A stretch of DNA of 64,000 nucleotides from positions 1,195,839 to 1,259,838 of the forward strand of contig JAQFVV010012671.1 of assembly GCA_028023455.1 (NCBI GenBank). Direction: 5' to 3'. Made by a program: the position numbers and the translations under genes. Below the pieces are notes generated by a model, which saw only the letters and a list, made by a program, of their open reading frames with translations, had not been told where the DNA came from and did not search any database. Positions 11,195 to 24,482 of this stretch are shown here, one piece after another; the first letter of the stretch is position 1; each line of letters opens with the position of its first letter. This stretch comes from Epiperipatus broadwayi. Lineage: Eukaryota; Onychophora; Udeonychophora; Euonychophora; Peripatidae.

Positions 11195-11400
11195 ACATAT
11201 CATACCATTTACATCTTTCTTAAGCACTTTATCAATACTATATTTTATATCAACTTTATTGTAACAGTTTCAACTGTCCTGCAGTCATCATCAGAGCTCT
11301 GATGATGACTGCAGGACTAGTTTTGATATAAAAATTGTATTGATAAAGTGTTTAAGAAAGTTGTAAATGTTATATGTAAAAGTAGAAATCAATACATAGG
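11195..11400. repeat. Inverted repeat with a perfect 42-bp palindrome at its centre
   Basis: The centre, 11276-11317, is a perfect 42-bp palindrome made of gtcctgcagtcatcatcag plus two bases and its reverse complement. Inverted similarity continues outward for about 80 bp per side with mismatches (cactttatcaatac versus gtattgataaagtg). On the minus strand the left arm contains CUGAUGA, a GACUG/CAGUU hairpin and GAAAC, resembling the 5' part of a hammerhead ribozyme core. A native helix I partner is missing because the palindrome cuts it off. The right arm has lost GAAAC. Confidence 0.8.
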
Positions 11401-11700
11401 AAGAATAAGAAAGTTATATTACTTCTATATTACTAATTGTATATTTACAATTTATCTTTCCTATTCTCTTCTGAATCCATATCACTAAAATTTTCAATGC
11501 TTTTCATTCTTTTTATTATTCATCCATAATTTTGCTCTGTATAAAATTACTTAATCAAAAAAACACATTTAATAAGTCTCCTTTCTTATATCTATTTTAA
11601 TGCACCCTAAAATAACTTCTTATTCATACTAAAGGTCTCTCCAGACATTTCAATTCTCACCATGCTTTATTATTACTACTTCCACCTTCCCAATATTTAA
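11400..11700 (-). pseudogene. Possible LINE reverse transcriptase C-terminal scrap
   Basis: The minus strand gives interrupted phrases such as IIKRMKSIENFSDMDSEENR, vaguely matching the RTE-like segment that follows the RT palm (x-RxEAFEMW...). It is weak and has several stops. It could be chance in AT-rich DNA. Confidence 0.25.
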
Positions 11701-12574
11701 AAGCATTGGCCTTCTGTGTAACTTCCTGTCCAATGCATATTCTCATTGCTGAATTTCTTTATTTTAGATTTATTTATATTCCTGCCATTCTTAAACTTTA
11801 TTTTGTTAAATTTAATGACAGTATTTACAATTACTGCTCTATTATTAATGAATCTGCTACATTAAATCCTCTTACATCAATACTAATTCTGTTGTTATGA
11901 CAACAACAATTATTTTCACCATTAATCTAGAAATATACTAAGTATTAAAAGTAATTAATATCTCTACTTTACAACTTCTCTTACATGTAAGAGATATACA
12001 ATACTTTTCTTTTACATCTATTTGCAGACTTAATTCTTCTGCAGAAAGACTATTTAATTTTACAAATATTTTGATTCCGATATAATTTTTAAGTAAATAT
12101 ATTTTCTTACAATTTATATACATTCAATAAATAAATAACCAAATTTATTTTATCAATTGCTTTTTGCAAATCAATAAAACAATTTTTTCTCTTTCAGCAA
12201 TTGTTTTTATTATCACAGTTGAATTTCAAGTTATTCATTAATATTTAAAAGAAAACATGTTTAATTTATTAAAAAGTTGTCTACTTGAGAGTGAATTTAC
12301 TCTCATTGCCCTTTAATTGTTAGATTACTATATTATGACTGGCCAACAGTCTTTTTCAAGGCTTAATTGTATTTTTATGACTTAGAAGAGATTACCTAAT
12401 CATCTTTTTCAGAGGATAATTAATTTTTTTTTATATTGGCAATAATTTATGATTCTCAATGGAATTAAAAAAAAGACAAATGATTATTTATTTAAGATTC
12501 TTATTAGCATCTTGGCCATACATTTTGGTAAATAAGTGATTAATATTATGGAGAACAGATATTCTGCTGACTTA

Positions 12575-13080
12575 TTAAAATAATACTATATAATAAGTTA
12601 TTTATTTATATAACACTACGTTTTTAATCTGAACAATCATTAGGATCACTCTATTACACATGCACTGTATAGATTTAAACACTTAATGAATATTCTTTTT
12701 TCCAAACACTAGATAAAGATTAAAAATAGTGCTATATAAATAAATAACTCATTATATGGGGTTAATATTACATCTAATAATGACATGTCATAAGTTGTAA
12801 AAATGTCACTGACGTCAATCATTGAAACATAGTAAATAGAATTGAAAGTGATTAATTAATATCTTCATGCTCTCATTTCCAAATGCTTAAGATTTTCTAT
12901 ACATAGACATTTAAGTTAAAAAGATAGAATGGATTTATTCTAATATTTTCAAAAGACTTTATTTTGTATTTGGAAAAGAGAGTATTCATTACGTCTTTAA
13001 ATCTATACAGCACATATATAATGGTGTGATCCCTAATGATTGTTAAAATAATACTATATAAAATTTCTCAGAAATGATAA
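12575..13080. mobile_element. Foldback element, family M
   Basis: The segment at about 12575-12720 is the reverse complement of about 12950-13075. Shared text in one orientation includes tttggaaaa, gtattcatta, tttaaatctatacag and taatgattgtt. A further short inverted pair (12588-12625 with 12722-12755) is nested inside. A single-orientation relative lies at 22535-22790. No coding capacity; a MITE or an inverted dimer. Confidence 0.6.
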
Positions 13081-13860
13081 AATATATTTTTTAGCTATAG
13101 TTGGGCATGCCACATGGTTATAAAAATAAATTATAAACTCAATGCCCAAAAGTATATAACATCTCTTTCTTTATTGTGATCAGTGATACCAATATCATTT
13201 GAATGGTTCATATTGCCTAAGATTTATTTTGTCTTTATGTTAAGAATAGTAAGACATCCACATTCCTTATGAATCCTCAGCTGATCTGAAATAAAGCAAA
13301 TGCATTACTTATTCCCCTACAGTATCTTTGTTGCATGATCAAAGAATTGACAACTGCCATGGTATATGAAACTAATCTTTACACATCTAATAATGTTAAA
13401 ATGTTTTTTATTCAAAAATTATTTCCTACCAAAAATTTATGACAGAGTTGTCTAGTTAGACTGTAGCAAACTTTCTCTACATATTCCACATTGATCTAAT
13501 TAATTGTTGCTAAAGTTGATTATTGTTCAATATAAAAAGGAAGCTAATGCAGTCATAGGATAGCATGCTTTTTGTTAATTATTTTTTAAAAAAATCGTAT
13601 TCATGCTATCATTTTAATTATGCATTTAGATATTATTAATTAAACATAAGCATAGCATCAGGCAATTATAAAGACAGAATGAGACTAATTTAAATTAAAA
13701 ATATTTAAGAAACGAATGTACTGAAAAGTTAAGATTGTTTGTTAGAAGAGTTTTAAGGTAAGAGGTATTTGTATTTTGTTATATGTATTATGGAATATTT
13801 GTATTTATTGTTTTGTATGTATTTTTTACTTCTAAAAAAATTGAAATCTTAAACAGGATT
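13080..13860. other. Intron, nothing recognised
   Basis: AT-rich intron with no recognisable element. Confidence 0.5.
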
Positions 13861-14015
13861 TCAAGAGATTGTAAATGAACCAGAAAGAGTCCACATGTGA
13901 GATGGATAGATGAAATAAGAAAGTGTGCAGGGGTGATGTGGAGAGGCTAGAGATTAGAGAAGATGGATTAACTTGGAGAGACCTCATCCTGCAGTGGACT
14001 GATAATGGTTAACAA
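13860..14015 (+). pseudogene. LINE C-terminal fragment (RTE-like)
   Basis: The plus strand encodes HVRWIDEIRKCAGVMWRG and, after a frame change, DGLTWRDLILQWTDNG and a stop. This is the characteristic RW-x-DEI...W...W-x-x-L...QW-x-D-x-G ending of RTE-like reverse transcriptases. It is only the extreme 3' coding end, as expected from 5' truncation on insertion. Composition is visibly less AT-rich than the surroundings. It is a different family from the LINE at 1-4110. Confidence 0.6.
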
Positions 14016-15845
14016 TGATAATAATGTATTTTTTAGTTGTTCCTTACTAAAGACAATAAAATAATATAGTCAAAATGTTGGAGTATATTATTGTACATTA
14101 TAATAATTCATATTATAATAAATCAAGATTCATAAAGAAGTTTGTGTGTGGTTTGTTATATATATATATTCTAATTTAAATTAGTGTACAGTGTAATTAA
14201 AATAACACTTGTGTAGCATGTGATGATTTATATAATATATAAATATTAAGAAAATATCCAATAAGATGATAGGATTACACAGATGATTTATTATACCTAG
14301 ATACCAATTATAAGTCAATATGGAAAACAATATACTAATGGAGGTCAAGTATTTATAAACACATGACCCCAATGCTACATTTTTGATGGATAGGTCTTAA
14401 GTATTAAACTTACATGAAGATTCATTTCTTTTGGACTACCTGCTCTCCAAACAAAGATCAACTAGCATCCAAGGAAGATTATAAATCATATGGACATTTA
14501 TTATCAGGTTTTGCAACTCTGTATGTTTATAGATTTGTAATATTTTCACTAGTTACATATTAATAATTGTAATTATAAATTTATTAAGTGCGTATACATT
14601 ATGTAAGTAATATTTTATTAAGGCTGTGAACCTCAAGAGTATGCGCCTAAAAATGTGAAGATAGGGACCTCTACAGGTCTTAAACACAAGCTTATGACTT
14701 TGGAAGAAAAGAGCAGAACCATCACTCTTTACTTCAACCTACTTTCTATATAATTGTAAAATTTAATGGTATCCATGATGCTTGTATATAATTAGTTGAA
14801 TGTCCACAAAATATCATTAGACTGAATGACTCCAAATTTATTAAATACAACAAAATTACTGCTCATTCAGTTTATAAACACATAACAATTTTTAAATACA
14901 ATATCAATAAAACATTTTATATGAAGTTCTCTGGACAAATGCAAGTAGAATGACTAAACAATACAATAGTACCAAGTCTAAGCAATGATATTAGTTTTTA
15001 TTTATGAAAAAAAAGTTTGTCATTCTTTTAAGCACAATTTATTTTTGGATCTTAATATTTAAGCTACATCATAAACATTAGTAAGATTTTGTAGAGAATA
15101 ATGCAATTTCATAAAATAAATCAAAAACAATAGCGTCACACGATTCTCTCTAGTTGACATTTAACCTGCATTAAGACAAGTACAGAAAAATTGATACCAT
15201 TTTCTAATACAGTATATTGTTTAACAATTTACTTTTATTTAATTGGTAAAATTGTTTGTCAATTGATATTTCCCAAAGCATGACTTTAAAAAAGAAACCA
15301 TGTTTACCACAGTTTTGCTCTGTGTGGTTTGTTGCTATGTTAAAGCAGCAGATTCTGGAACTCAAAGTCTATAAATTGCAGCTGACCTCCATCTCTTTTT
15401 GGCATCTAAATTTCTTAAGAACTCTTGAGCAATGAAGCAACTTAGTTATTATTTATATAAGTATTTCTTTTATTATTATTATTTGTTTGAATGCTTTAAC
15501 ATTTGCAGTTAAAACATCATTAGTTACATAATCTTGGACAATATTTCAGAATTAAATTTACATATATGTATCTGAATAGTGGTAGCCAATCACTTGGTAA
15601 CTCATCACTTGAGTTTGGTATATGATAAAACAAGAATAAAACACCTGTTCAAACCCTCATTACTAACAGTTGGAAAACATGGTAAGTAATGTGTCTTCTT
15701 TAGCATTTCTCTATAGAACAGCCGGAGAGGCTTTACCACTGCAATCACTATCAAAGTCTGCTTTACTAAATATATCACTATTATTATAACTGGAAAACTT
15801 TTATTTTTAATAAAAGAAACTTATTTTAACACTTTGGTTTTTTAT
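14015..15845. other. Intron, nothing recognised
   Basis: AT-rich intron. Short frames are not supported by any motif. Confidence 0.5.
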
Positions 15846-15990
15846 AGGGTATATGAGCACAGACTTATCTTTTTAACATATATGTGTTCAAGTGTATCAG
15901 TGATATGAGATTGAGTGGTGAGTCATGTAAAAGTCTGTGCTCATATACCGTATATATTACATATATTAATACAGGTATATAATAAGTCTG
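15846..15990. mobile_element. Short inverted-repeat element, deletion derivative
   Basis: Termini ggtatatgagcacagact and agtctgtgctcatatacc form 18-bp inverted repeats around about 70 bp. The interior and right flank (tgtatcagtgatatgag, acaggtatataataag) match the right half of the 19012-19470 element. It therefore looks like an internally deleted copy of that family. Confidence 0.75.
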
Positions 15991-16504
15991 TTTTTCCGTT
16001 ACTACTTTGTTTTTTTATAATTTAGCAGATCTTCTGCATATTATGGAATTAAAAATGAATGATTCTATTTATGAATTATGTAAATAAATATCAGTCTCCA
16101 GCAAAGCAGACTTCAACATTCTTCTTCAGATAGTGACCGATTCTGAAAAAGTAAATATTACTTACCAAGCTAAATCCATTTTTATTAGATAAGGTGTTTG
16201 TTCTTTAATTTATTCTTCACTGAGGGGCAAATATTCTGAACAAAATTGGATGCATAACTGAGTTGGCTGAGTACCAGCTGCCTAAAAAAATCTTGAGGTT
16301 ACTTGGAAATTTCAATACTCCCAAAATGTCCGCTCTATTGTGTACTTGAACTATTATACAATTCATGGTCATATTAGGTTAACTCACTGAACATTCACCC
16401 TCAGTAACTTGAATATGTGTTTGTGCATATACATAAAATTGTATTGTGATATCCAAAATAATTAATATTTTAATTACTAAAAAAAAATTAAAGGCTCTTT
16501 TTAC

Positions 16505-16663
16505 CATTTAAAAGATTTCCATCCGCATTTGCTCATGATGTGAACTGTATCGATGCCAAAACGTTTCGAATGAAATTCTTTCATAAATAACAGTATCAAA
16601 CCATAAACAGAAATGATGACGATAAGAGAAAGAAAAGAGTTCAGTGTGATAAGTACGATCTTT
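16505..16663 (-). CDS. Prominin-like gene, exon D (membrane segment and Cys loop)
   Basis: An acceptor tatcttatcatag precedes it and the donor gtaaaaag follows. It is 159 nt, needs one base to complete the incoming codon and leaves two bases over; both fit the neighbouring exons. It encodes KIVLITLNSFLSLIVIISVY, then GLILLFMKEFHSKRFGIDT, then VHIMSKCGWKSFK. That is a membrane span followed by a basic, Cys-containing loop of about 25 residues. With exon E it forms a TM, short loop, TM hairpin like TM3-TM4 of prominins, where the intervening loop is cytoplasmic. The sequence is distinctly richer in G+C than the surrounding intron. Confidence 0.75.
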
Positions 16664-18960
16664 CTATGATAAGATAAATATTATTCATTAACAAAAATGA
16701 AATACAAATTTGTATGTGTGTGTGTGTATTATAAAAAAACTTAAATAAAATCAAACTTGCTTCTCAGGAAAAAAATTGTAAAATTACTGCAATCCAAATA
16801 TTTAAGAAAAGTTTAAAAAATAAACTTTCAGGGCAAGACTCTGAATATTGGTTTTGCCTCGTTTTTAAATGTTTATTTGGAGTATAAATCGCAGTCAATT
16901 CCTAAACTTCTTAATCCTAAATAGTAAAATATTCGATTATTATTTTAATTTCAAACATAAAAACTTGTAAGAATTTAGTTATGTGTTGAGTGTGATAGAA
17001 ATCAGTTTATTTAAGAATTATAAATCCTTAATAACAACAAATGCCGAGAATTACATATAATAGTATATATTCAAAATAGTTGCTGTTAATCTGAGATTAA
17101 AAATTAGTAATATAAATTTAATTATATAGTCTTAAAGTGATGTTTCATTACAAGGTAACTAAGTTATCTTGGTAACTAATTATTGTAATGTAGACAATAA
17201 TGAGGATTGCCTTACAGTAGGTTAATGTATTTGTAAATATCAGCTATGATGATTGCTGATATAACTAAGTTTAAATTGCCTTGTTACCAAATTGCAATAG
17301 TTATGAAGGTAAATTGATAATCATTATCTGTACTTAAACCTAAAGCACAGACTAAAATAAAAACTATATTTTATGATGATTGTTTGAGAATATGATTAGT
17401 TATTGAAATTTTAGTTGATAATAATAATTAGTTATGCTAGTTTCAAATTTTTAATTTGGACTTCATGATTGGACGGTATAAGTTTGTTCATAATTAGATT
17501 AAAATAACATTGAAATTTGAAGTTAAACAAGTGGTGTTACATTATGAGTGGAGAAAAATCTTCCAATTATAACAGAAAAATCAGAAAAGTAATGATAGCA
17601 TTCTCAGTAGGATTTTCCCCAATAAAAAGATAAATCCACAGAGAAACCTTGACTTCATTATAACAACATCACAGAGTTCAGTTTTATTCATATAAATACA
17701 ATTTTAATGTTGTAAAGATAAGACATAGCAACATTACAATTTAACATTGTTGTCTTTGGGTTCATTTGGTATATGTCTGGGAACTCAATTGATTGTTGGA
17801 AAAATACTTAATGTCAATCTAATCTCAATTACAGTTGTTTACTTCATCACTGAAATAAGAAGTCAATTACAAGCAAAGTAAGATCTATCATTAGATTTGA
17901 AAAAATGTGTAGCTGAATACAAATCAATTTCAAGTTGAACATAAATATACTTAGATATTTTACATGTTACAAAAATTTCTGAAGATGTTTTGATATGTAA
18001 GTGAAATATTATTACAATAGAGCAATTCGTAATTTATTAGTTAGAAAGATAACACAATTTTATCTCTATCACACAATTTATTAATATCATCACAGCAATT
18101 CATTTTACTGCTGTTCATTATTTATGGAAAACTTTCTTCATTAATCAAAATAACAGCAAGATGCAGATGATTTTTATTCTTAATTGCAGAACAACACTAT
18201 CTGTTAAATTGTATGGCCAATTGTTTAAAAAGTCTTGTGATGTTAAGGCATAAAAGTGATGGCCTGAACACAATTTATTTGAATGATCCCATTGAGATTA
18301 TTATATATCTAGGAATAAGATGTGTAAACTTGTAGCTTTTGAGTACATCACTCTATATACAACAAAACTGCACAAGGCATTTATGGATTATATTATGACA
18401 TCTTAAATATTTTGGGCTCCATTTTTTAAAATTATAATAATAGAAATACATATTCAATCAATTAATACTCTGCTCAGCCAATTTATATTACTATCAGATT
18501 AATATTAAATTCCATGAGTTATTTATTTTTGCATAAGGAATATACTAGTCAACCGGCAGAGTTATTTTTTCAGTTATGAAAATTTTTTGATGAAAAAAAA
18601 AAGGATGTATTTATTATATTTTCATAAAGTACTAGGATCAAATCATTAAATGTCCAATATACACATTTATTATTAAATAATTTTATGAGTCAACTATTTT
18701 TAAATGTTTTATTACTACAATACTCTTCGGTTGACCGTGAATTTTGGCTGAGTGATTTAAAACTCTAAACTTTTGGTTGGTCAATTACAGAATCAGCAAT
18801 AAATTATATATTCATCTTTTAATATTATATTCGTTTTAGTTTCATTTGTAAAAAGTATATTAATAATTTGTCAGATTATAAAAGTGAACGAAAGTTTTTT
18901 CAAAAATAATTTTCTATTTATTTTTATGTGTAAAAACAACGTTCTTAACCAATTAGAAAA
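16664..18960. other. Intron C-D, right part, nothing recognised
   Basis: AT-rich intron with short poly-A/T and (TG)n runs. No gene, SINE promoter or inverted repeat was noticed. Confidence 0.5.
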
Positions 18961-19011
18961 TATTGCATACGTCATCGAGTTTCTTTCTCAATTTATGTTG
19001 TGAAATATATA

Positions 19012-19470
19012 GGGTATATGAGCACAGACTTTTACATGACCCACCCCTCTCCACACTATCTCATAACACTGATACACCTGAACAAATATATGTTGGAAAG
19101 ATAAAAAATCACCAATATTCGTATTTCATGCTAAACCAGCAATCATCAGTTGGTCCAGATTACCATCTCTACACATATATGCTATAAGTGCTCAGATATA
19201 TATTAAGATAGCCAATTCTCATACCTTAATGGACAGGCTTCAATCCAACTTATAGCATATATGTGTAGAGATGGTAATCTGGACCAACTGATGATTGCTG
19301 GTTTAGCATGAAATACATATATTGGTGATTATTTATCTTTTCAACATATGTGTTCAAATGTATCAGTGTTATGAGATAGTGTGGAGAGTGGTGGGTCATG
19401 TAAAAGTCTGTGCTCATATACCCTATATATTACATATATAGACACAGGTATATAATAAGCCTGTGTATTT
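19012..19470. mobile_element. Large inverted-repeat element related to the tandem B-box family
   Basis: Arms at about 19013-19188 and 19245-19428 are near-exact reverse complements, beginning and ending with ggtatatgagcacagacttt. The middle includes accagcaatcatcagttggtc and ttaagatagc, also present in the repeats at 43545-44840 and 47150-47470. So this is an inverted dimer of that broader family. No TIR-encoded transposase. A shorter derivative sits at 15846. Confidence 0.8.
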
Positions 19471-19999
19471 CAGTTTGTGAAATAGCAAAAAAAAATTTGT
19501 TAAAATCTTACTATTTTTTTAAAATAACTTTATTTTCACCATATTTTACCAAAATACATTACAATATGTAAATAAATGCCAGAAAAATACTCTAAATTAT
19601 TAATTTTTGTTTGAAAATCAAATAAAGAGTTTGGGGCAATTTAAACTGTTGACAGGTGTGAAAATTATTGTTAGCGATGGTTTCTTTTTCAATTTACATT
19701 CGTGTAAACGTATACAATTTTTTACTAGAATCTTAGTATTTTTCTAAAATAACTATATTCTCAGTATATTTTATAAAAATAATTCATAATATGTAATAAA
19801 AAAAAACATTCAAAGAGATTAATTTTTAGTTTTCAAAGTCAAAACAGAAGTTGGAGCGATGAAAATTAGTTTCGGTTGGCAAAAATCGAAGCAGCCAATC
19901 AGAATTTACAAAGATGTGGCTTCTCTCTTTGTTCAAACTGATTTTTTACTTGTAAAATAATTCAAGAGAGGGCAGAATCTTACGGTACTTTTTAAGAGT

Positions 20000-20510
20000 T
20001 GGAAAGATAGAAAACTAGTATGGAGAATAAAAAGGGTTTAAATATATATAGAAGTAAACAGAACATTGAATGCGAGTTAATTTATGATAATAGTAAGGAA
20101 AGTAGTTTATTGTTTAAGGCTCGAACGAGATTTTAGCAACAACAGAATATACATGTAAATGGAAAAAATATGGGTGATTTAGTCTGCAAATTGTATAAGG
20201 AAGGCATAGAAATCATATTAGGCATCTGTTGATTGAATGTAAATGCTTAAAAGCAGAAAGGGTACAAATAATGAAGTTATGGAAGAATAAGTATGAACGA
20301 AGTGATTATACAGAAAGTGGGCTATTGGTTTTTATGCTGGGTTTGGGAAAAGATAAGGGGGATTTAGATATAAAGGCCATAGAGGTGACAAAGATTCTGT
20401 TGTGGAAATGAGATGGAGCAGATTATGAGAAAGCTTAGTGTGGGGAATGGAAGGGGAAGGTAAAGTGGCTAACAGATTTCTTTGGGCATACTTACTGAGA
20501 GATTCCTGAT
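20000..20510 (+). mobile_element. 5'-truncated copy of the LINE at 1-4110
   Basis: This stretch runs parallel to about 3620-4110. It starts with ggtttaaatatatatagaagtaaacagaac and continues through the HxxxxC motif (RHLLIECKCLKAERVQI) and the phrase FMLGLGKDKGDLDIKAIEV. It ends in the shared 3' text gagagattcctga. A clean stretch of about 60 codons lies at 20229-20411. It is a typical dead-on-arrival LINE insertion. Confidence 0.85.
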
Positions 20511-22534
20511 TCTATTTAAGGAGACATCAGCTTTAAAATAAGCTAAAATAGACAACAGTAACGTAAAAACTCTGGAATTACAGCAAGTTAAAACTGTGTA
20601 TGAATACATTTGAAGCAATGAATCCAAGGGGTAAATTACTTATTCAGTAGCATGTGGATTAATTTAGTCTATTAGATATATTTGGAGTTTTAAAATAATA
20701 ACGAAAGAACAAAAAGTAATCTGGATGAAGTGAGGTTGATTCAAAAACTCATACTTTTGGAATTTGGTGACACTATGATCTGCAGAAATTCTTCAAGAAT
20801 AATATTTTCAAAAAAATAATTTAATGTCAAACAGATAAGTAAGCCTCTATAATGTCTTAAACAATTTTCAAAGATAAAAACTTTTCAAACGTGTACAAAG
20901 CTTTAGTGAGAAAAAGGTTATGTTTACTAGGTATGTACACAAGTATTTACAAAGCAATGTAAACAATTGTATTTGGAACTATAATAGAACATTTAAGAAA
21001 TGATAAACTATATGTGGGTTATTTCAATTAATAGATATTAAAAAACTTAATGAGACAATGACTCATTTTAATATATATAAATAAGTAATGCTACATACAG
21101 GCATACATGTTTGCACATACACAAATTCATTACTATTTTACTGAATATTTAAATAGTAATAATATACATATATATTGTATCCAAAAACTATGGTCATAAG
21201 CAAAATTGTACCTGGAAATAATAAAAGTAGATGGTGAATAGGTGAAATTGTACCATGAAGAAACTAAGGTAAGCAGATAGGGACCAATGTGCAAATTATG
21301 ACTTATGGTGAATCAAGGAATCAGGTTAAGCTCAGGGTTCTTTGCTACTACAATTTATGCTAACAATAAAGAGAAGTAAAATAATGATGATAATCATTAA
21401 ACATTATAAACTAACTAAGTAAAATTTTAGAGGAGAAGAAACCTCAACTCACTCTTGCAACACTTTCAAAGCTCCCAATTACAAAGTAGCAAGGGTACAA
21501 TCATTTCTATATTTATAGTAAAGTTTCTTTTATTATCCCCTCCAATATAGTCTAACACCTTCAACTGCCTCTTCATCATCTTCTTGCCATGATCAAATTC
21601 ACATTATAATGAAATAATCATTTTTTATAAATCTTGTTGATTTGTTTATGTCACTTTGCCTTTTCTTTGACAATAAATATAAATTCTTATTTTTTAAAAT
21701 TATGGTATTATGATCTCAGGGTTTTCCTATTATATTTCAATGTTAAATTTTCTCAATATTTTACTTTATGGACGTGTTGTTAATAAAATGAATGATATCC
21801 TAGTGATAAACATGAGAAGACATATACTTAGTCTACAAGTTAATGTCTACCTACTATCTAATAATAATAATAATAATGGAAAATTTTAATAAAATATTTT
21901 AATTAAAACAAAATTGTATAAAACTCTAAATTTGTAATAATACAATCATCTTCTAGGATGGCATTCGAATACCAAGAGTGGAAAAGGATTTTATGACCAG
22001 TCAAAATATTTATCATCAACATAAATAAATTTTATTAAATGAATGAAATAAACAATGATTGATTATAAAAGCAGTCTTATTTATATAAATTGCAGTTTTA
22101 AATTATGGTGATCAATAGAATAAATGATTAATATTTTATTTCAAATGCATTCTTCATATCTGCAAAATCATCATCCTTATATAGTTTAATTTTTCTATTT
22201 ATGTGACTGCACTTTGTATAAATAGTATAAAAAATATTTGCATTATAAAGTATACAATGTTTAGATTTCTGGATATTGATTGGCAAATACCAAGACATTA
22301 TAGGGACACTATAAAAGACTTAACAAAATAACATTTATTTTACAATAATCAAATTTTAAAACATGCACCATGGGAAGTCTTTTACAAAATTTTTAAAAAC
22401 ACTATTACAATAGTCCAATGCAGTTGCTTACAGGAGATTACTTTTACAAATTTTCAACTAAAGAATGACGGTTTATAAATTGTAAAGATTTCACAAGTAT
22501 CATTCGTTCAAACATAAATGTAATTTAAAGTGAT
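20511..22534. other. Intron, nothing recognised
   Basis: AT-rich intron. A short (AAT)n run lies near 21860. Nothing else stands out. Confidence 0.5.
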
Positions 22535-22790
22535 CATGTAACACCGTCACGCTCTTATTTCCACACACTTAAGATTTGTCCATACATAAACGTTTGGGTC
22601 CAAAAGAATGGGTGGATTCATTCCATTCTTTTTAAATACTATATCTCGTGTCTGGAAAAATTGAGTATTCATTTATAATTTATCTTTGAAGCGCATGTGC
22701 ATTGGCTTAATTGCTAATATTACCATTACATAAAAAAAAAACAGCGCTATATAAAATAATATCTCATTAAATGAATAAATTTAATATCCA
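22535..22790 (+). mobile_element. Family M repeat, single copy
   Basis: Similar in parallel to about 12850-13080. Shared phrases are gctctta/cttatttcca, cttaagattt, gtccatacataaacg/ctatacatagaca and ggaaaaattgagtattcat. It ends in a g-c-g-c-tatataaaataat block like the other copy. Its inverted partner is absent. Confidence 0.5.
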
Positions 22791-23559
22791 CAAGCTATGA
22801 TGGTCTTGGGTGAACAAGGACATCTTATAAGTAAAAGATTATTGCAGGAAATTTTATCCTTCAAGTTAAATAGTCATAATCATTAAAATATTTTGTATCT
22901 TAAAAGTGATAGAACTTTACTAAATTACAAACAAATTTAAACCACAAGCGTTATGCCTTCCTACATAAAATATATGTCCTAAAACATTTCTATAATTTTA
23001 TAATCTTTAGATTTTACTAATTTATGCATTACTTAGCAACTCAGTGGTCTTTAATTGCTGAAGTTGTATTTAATCTTTAAATTGTTTTCAGAGATTACAT
23101 ATGTATACTCATACACTCTATGCTATTGTTCTAACAACAAGTAAATCTGAATAATCTTTAGATCTTACCAATCCAGTGATGACTTGCTTCTGGATGATGA
23201 TGCATATTGCTTATTTAGGCTAAAGAATATAAATTTATAATTTTGAATAAGTCATTATTGGTTTATCTCATGTAGGCTGACAAAGCACAGCAAAACAGAT
23301 TTATATATTAAAACTCTTAACCTACACTTAGGAAATTAAAAGTGCTCCTAGAGAAAGGATGATACACTTCAAAATAGTAAACCTATCAATGGCCAATCCC
23401 ACAACACCACACAAGGTGAAAAATATACAATAAAGAATATACTTCCAAGAGGAAAAGCTAACAAAGCAATGAACCTAGTGATGCATGAACCCAAAATATG
23501 CACCTACTTTTTAAAAGCAAGAAAATATGTTAGGACTCTTATCTGTAGACATACATAAT

Positions 23560-23850
23560 AAAATGAGAAATGAACCATCACAAATACAACCCTACAACAC
23601 GAAGAAAAAAGGAAAATATTATCAATACCAGAGAGAGTAACCATCTATCTCGTTATAAAATATCTAAATTATTCCCATGTAATAATGAGAGAAACAAGCT
23701 CCATCTCAAAACTATCGAGGTGAAAATAAAATTTGTATACCTTGGAAATGTACAATGGTCAGATAACATATATCACATATACTAGAGAAGAATTAATTCT
23801 AAACTCTCAATAAACATAATACTAAAATGATGCATAAAACTGATAAAAAA
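23560..23850 (+). pseudogene. Possible RTE-like LINE fragment
   Basis: The plus strand reads LHLKTIEVKIKFVYLGNVQW then SDN and, past a stop, RRINSKLSIN. This resembles the ...IE-x-V-x-x-FVYLGS...DN...EIxRRI segment after the palm of RTE-type RTs. It is short and degraded. Confidence 0.35.
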
Positions 23851-24041
23851 ATAATATAGTTGTCAAATATGACTGAATAAATGTAACCATAAGCAATTAA
23901 AAGGAAAAGAAATATACATCATTTTTCAAAAACATATAAGCATTCATTATAAAATATACTTCTGATAATAAAGGACAAAGCAATACTCTTTAAAATAACT
24001 TAATATTAAATAAATTATTTTTCTCTTCACTAATAAAATTG

Positions 24042-24482
24042 TAATTATAAATATGTGACTTTTTTTTTTCACATTAAATAGTGAAGCTATAATTTTACAC
24101 TAATTTATAATATGTTTGCTTAGCACTTTTGAGATTTCATGTTCGAATCTCATACTCATAGCTTGTAAATAAAGATTGTTATGATTTATGCAAATGCATT
24201 TGAATTTTTAATTAGTTCATTGTTTAGAGAGAGAGCAAAACATGCCTCTCTTCTATTAGTGGCATTGATGTCATTTGCTATATATAAAGCTTCTTTAACT
24301 TTTCTTTTGGTGTCATTTTTTTCTGTACAAATTATTTGCATAAATCATAATCTTTATTTACAAAGCGATGAGTGTGAGATTCGAACATGAAATCTCAAAA
24401 GCGCTAAGCAAACCTATTATAAATTAGTGTAAAATTATAGCTTCACTATTTAATGCGAAAAAAAAGTCGCATATTTATAATT
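24042..24482. mobile_element. Foldback element with B-box-like arms
   Basis: Arms at about 24042-24200 and 24335-24482 are near-exact reverse complements around a 135-bp loop. Each arm carries gttcgaatctca, which resembles an RNA polymerase III B box, and a tail ttgtaaataaagatt. This looks like a tail-to-tail inverted pair of a tRNA-derived SINE, or a MITE. The frame across the loop has no recognisable product. Confidence 0.75.
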
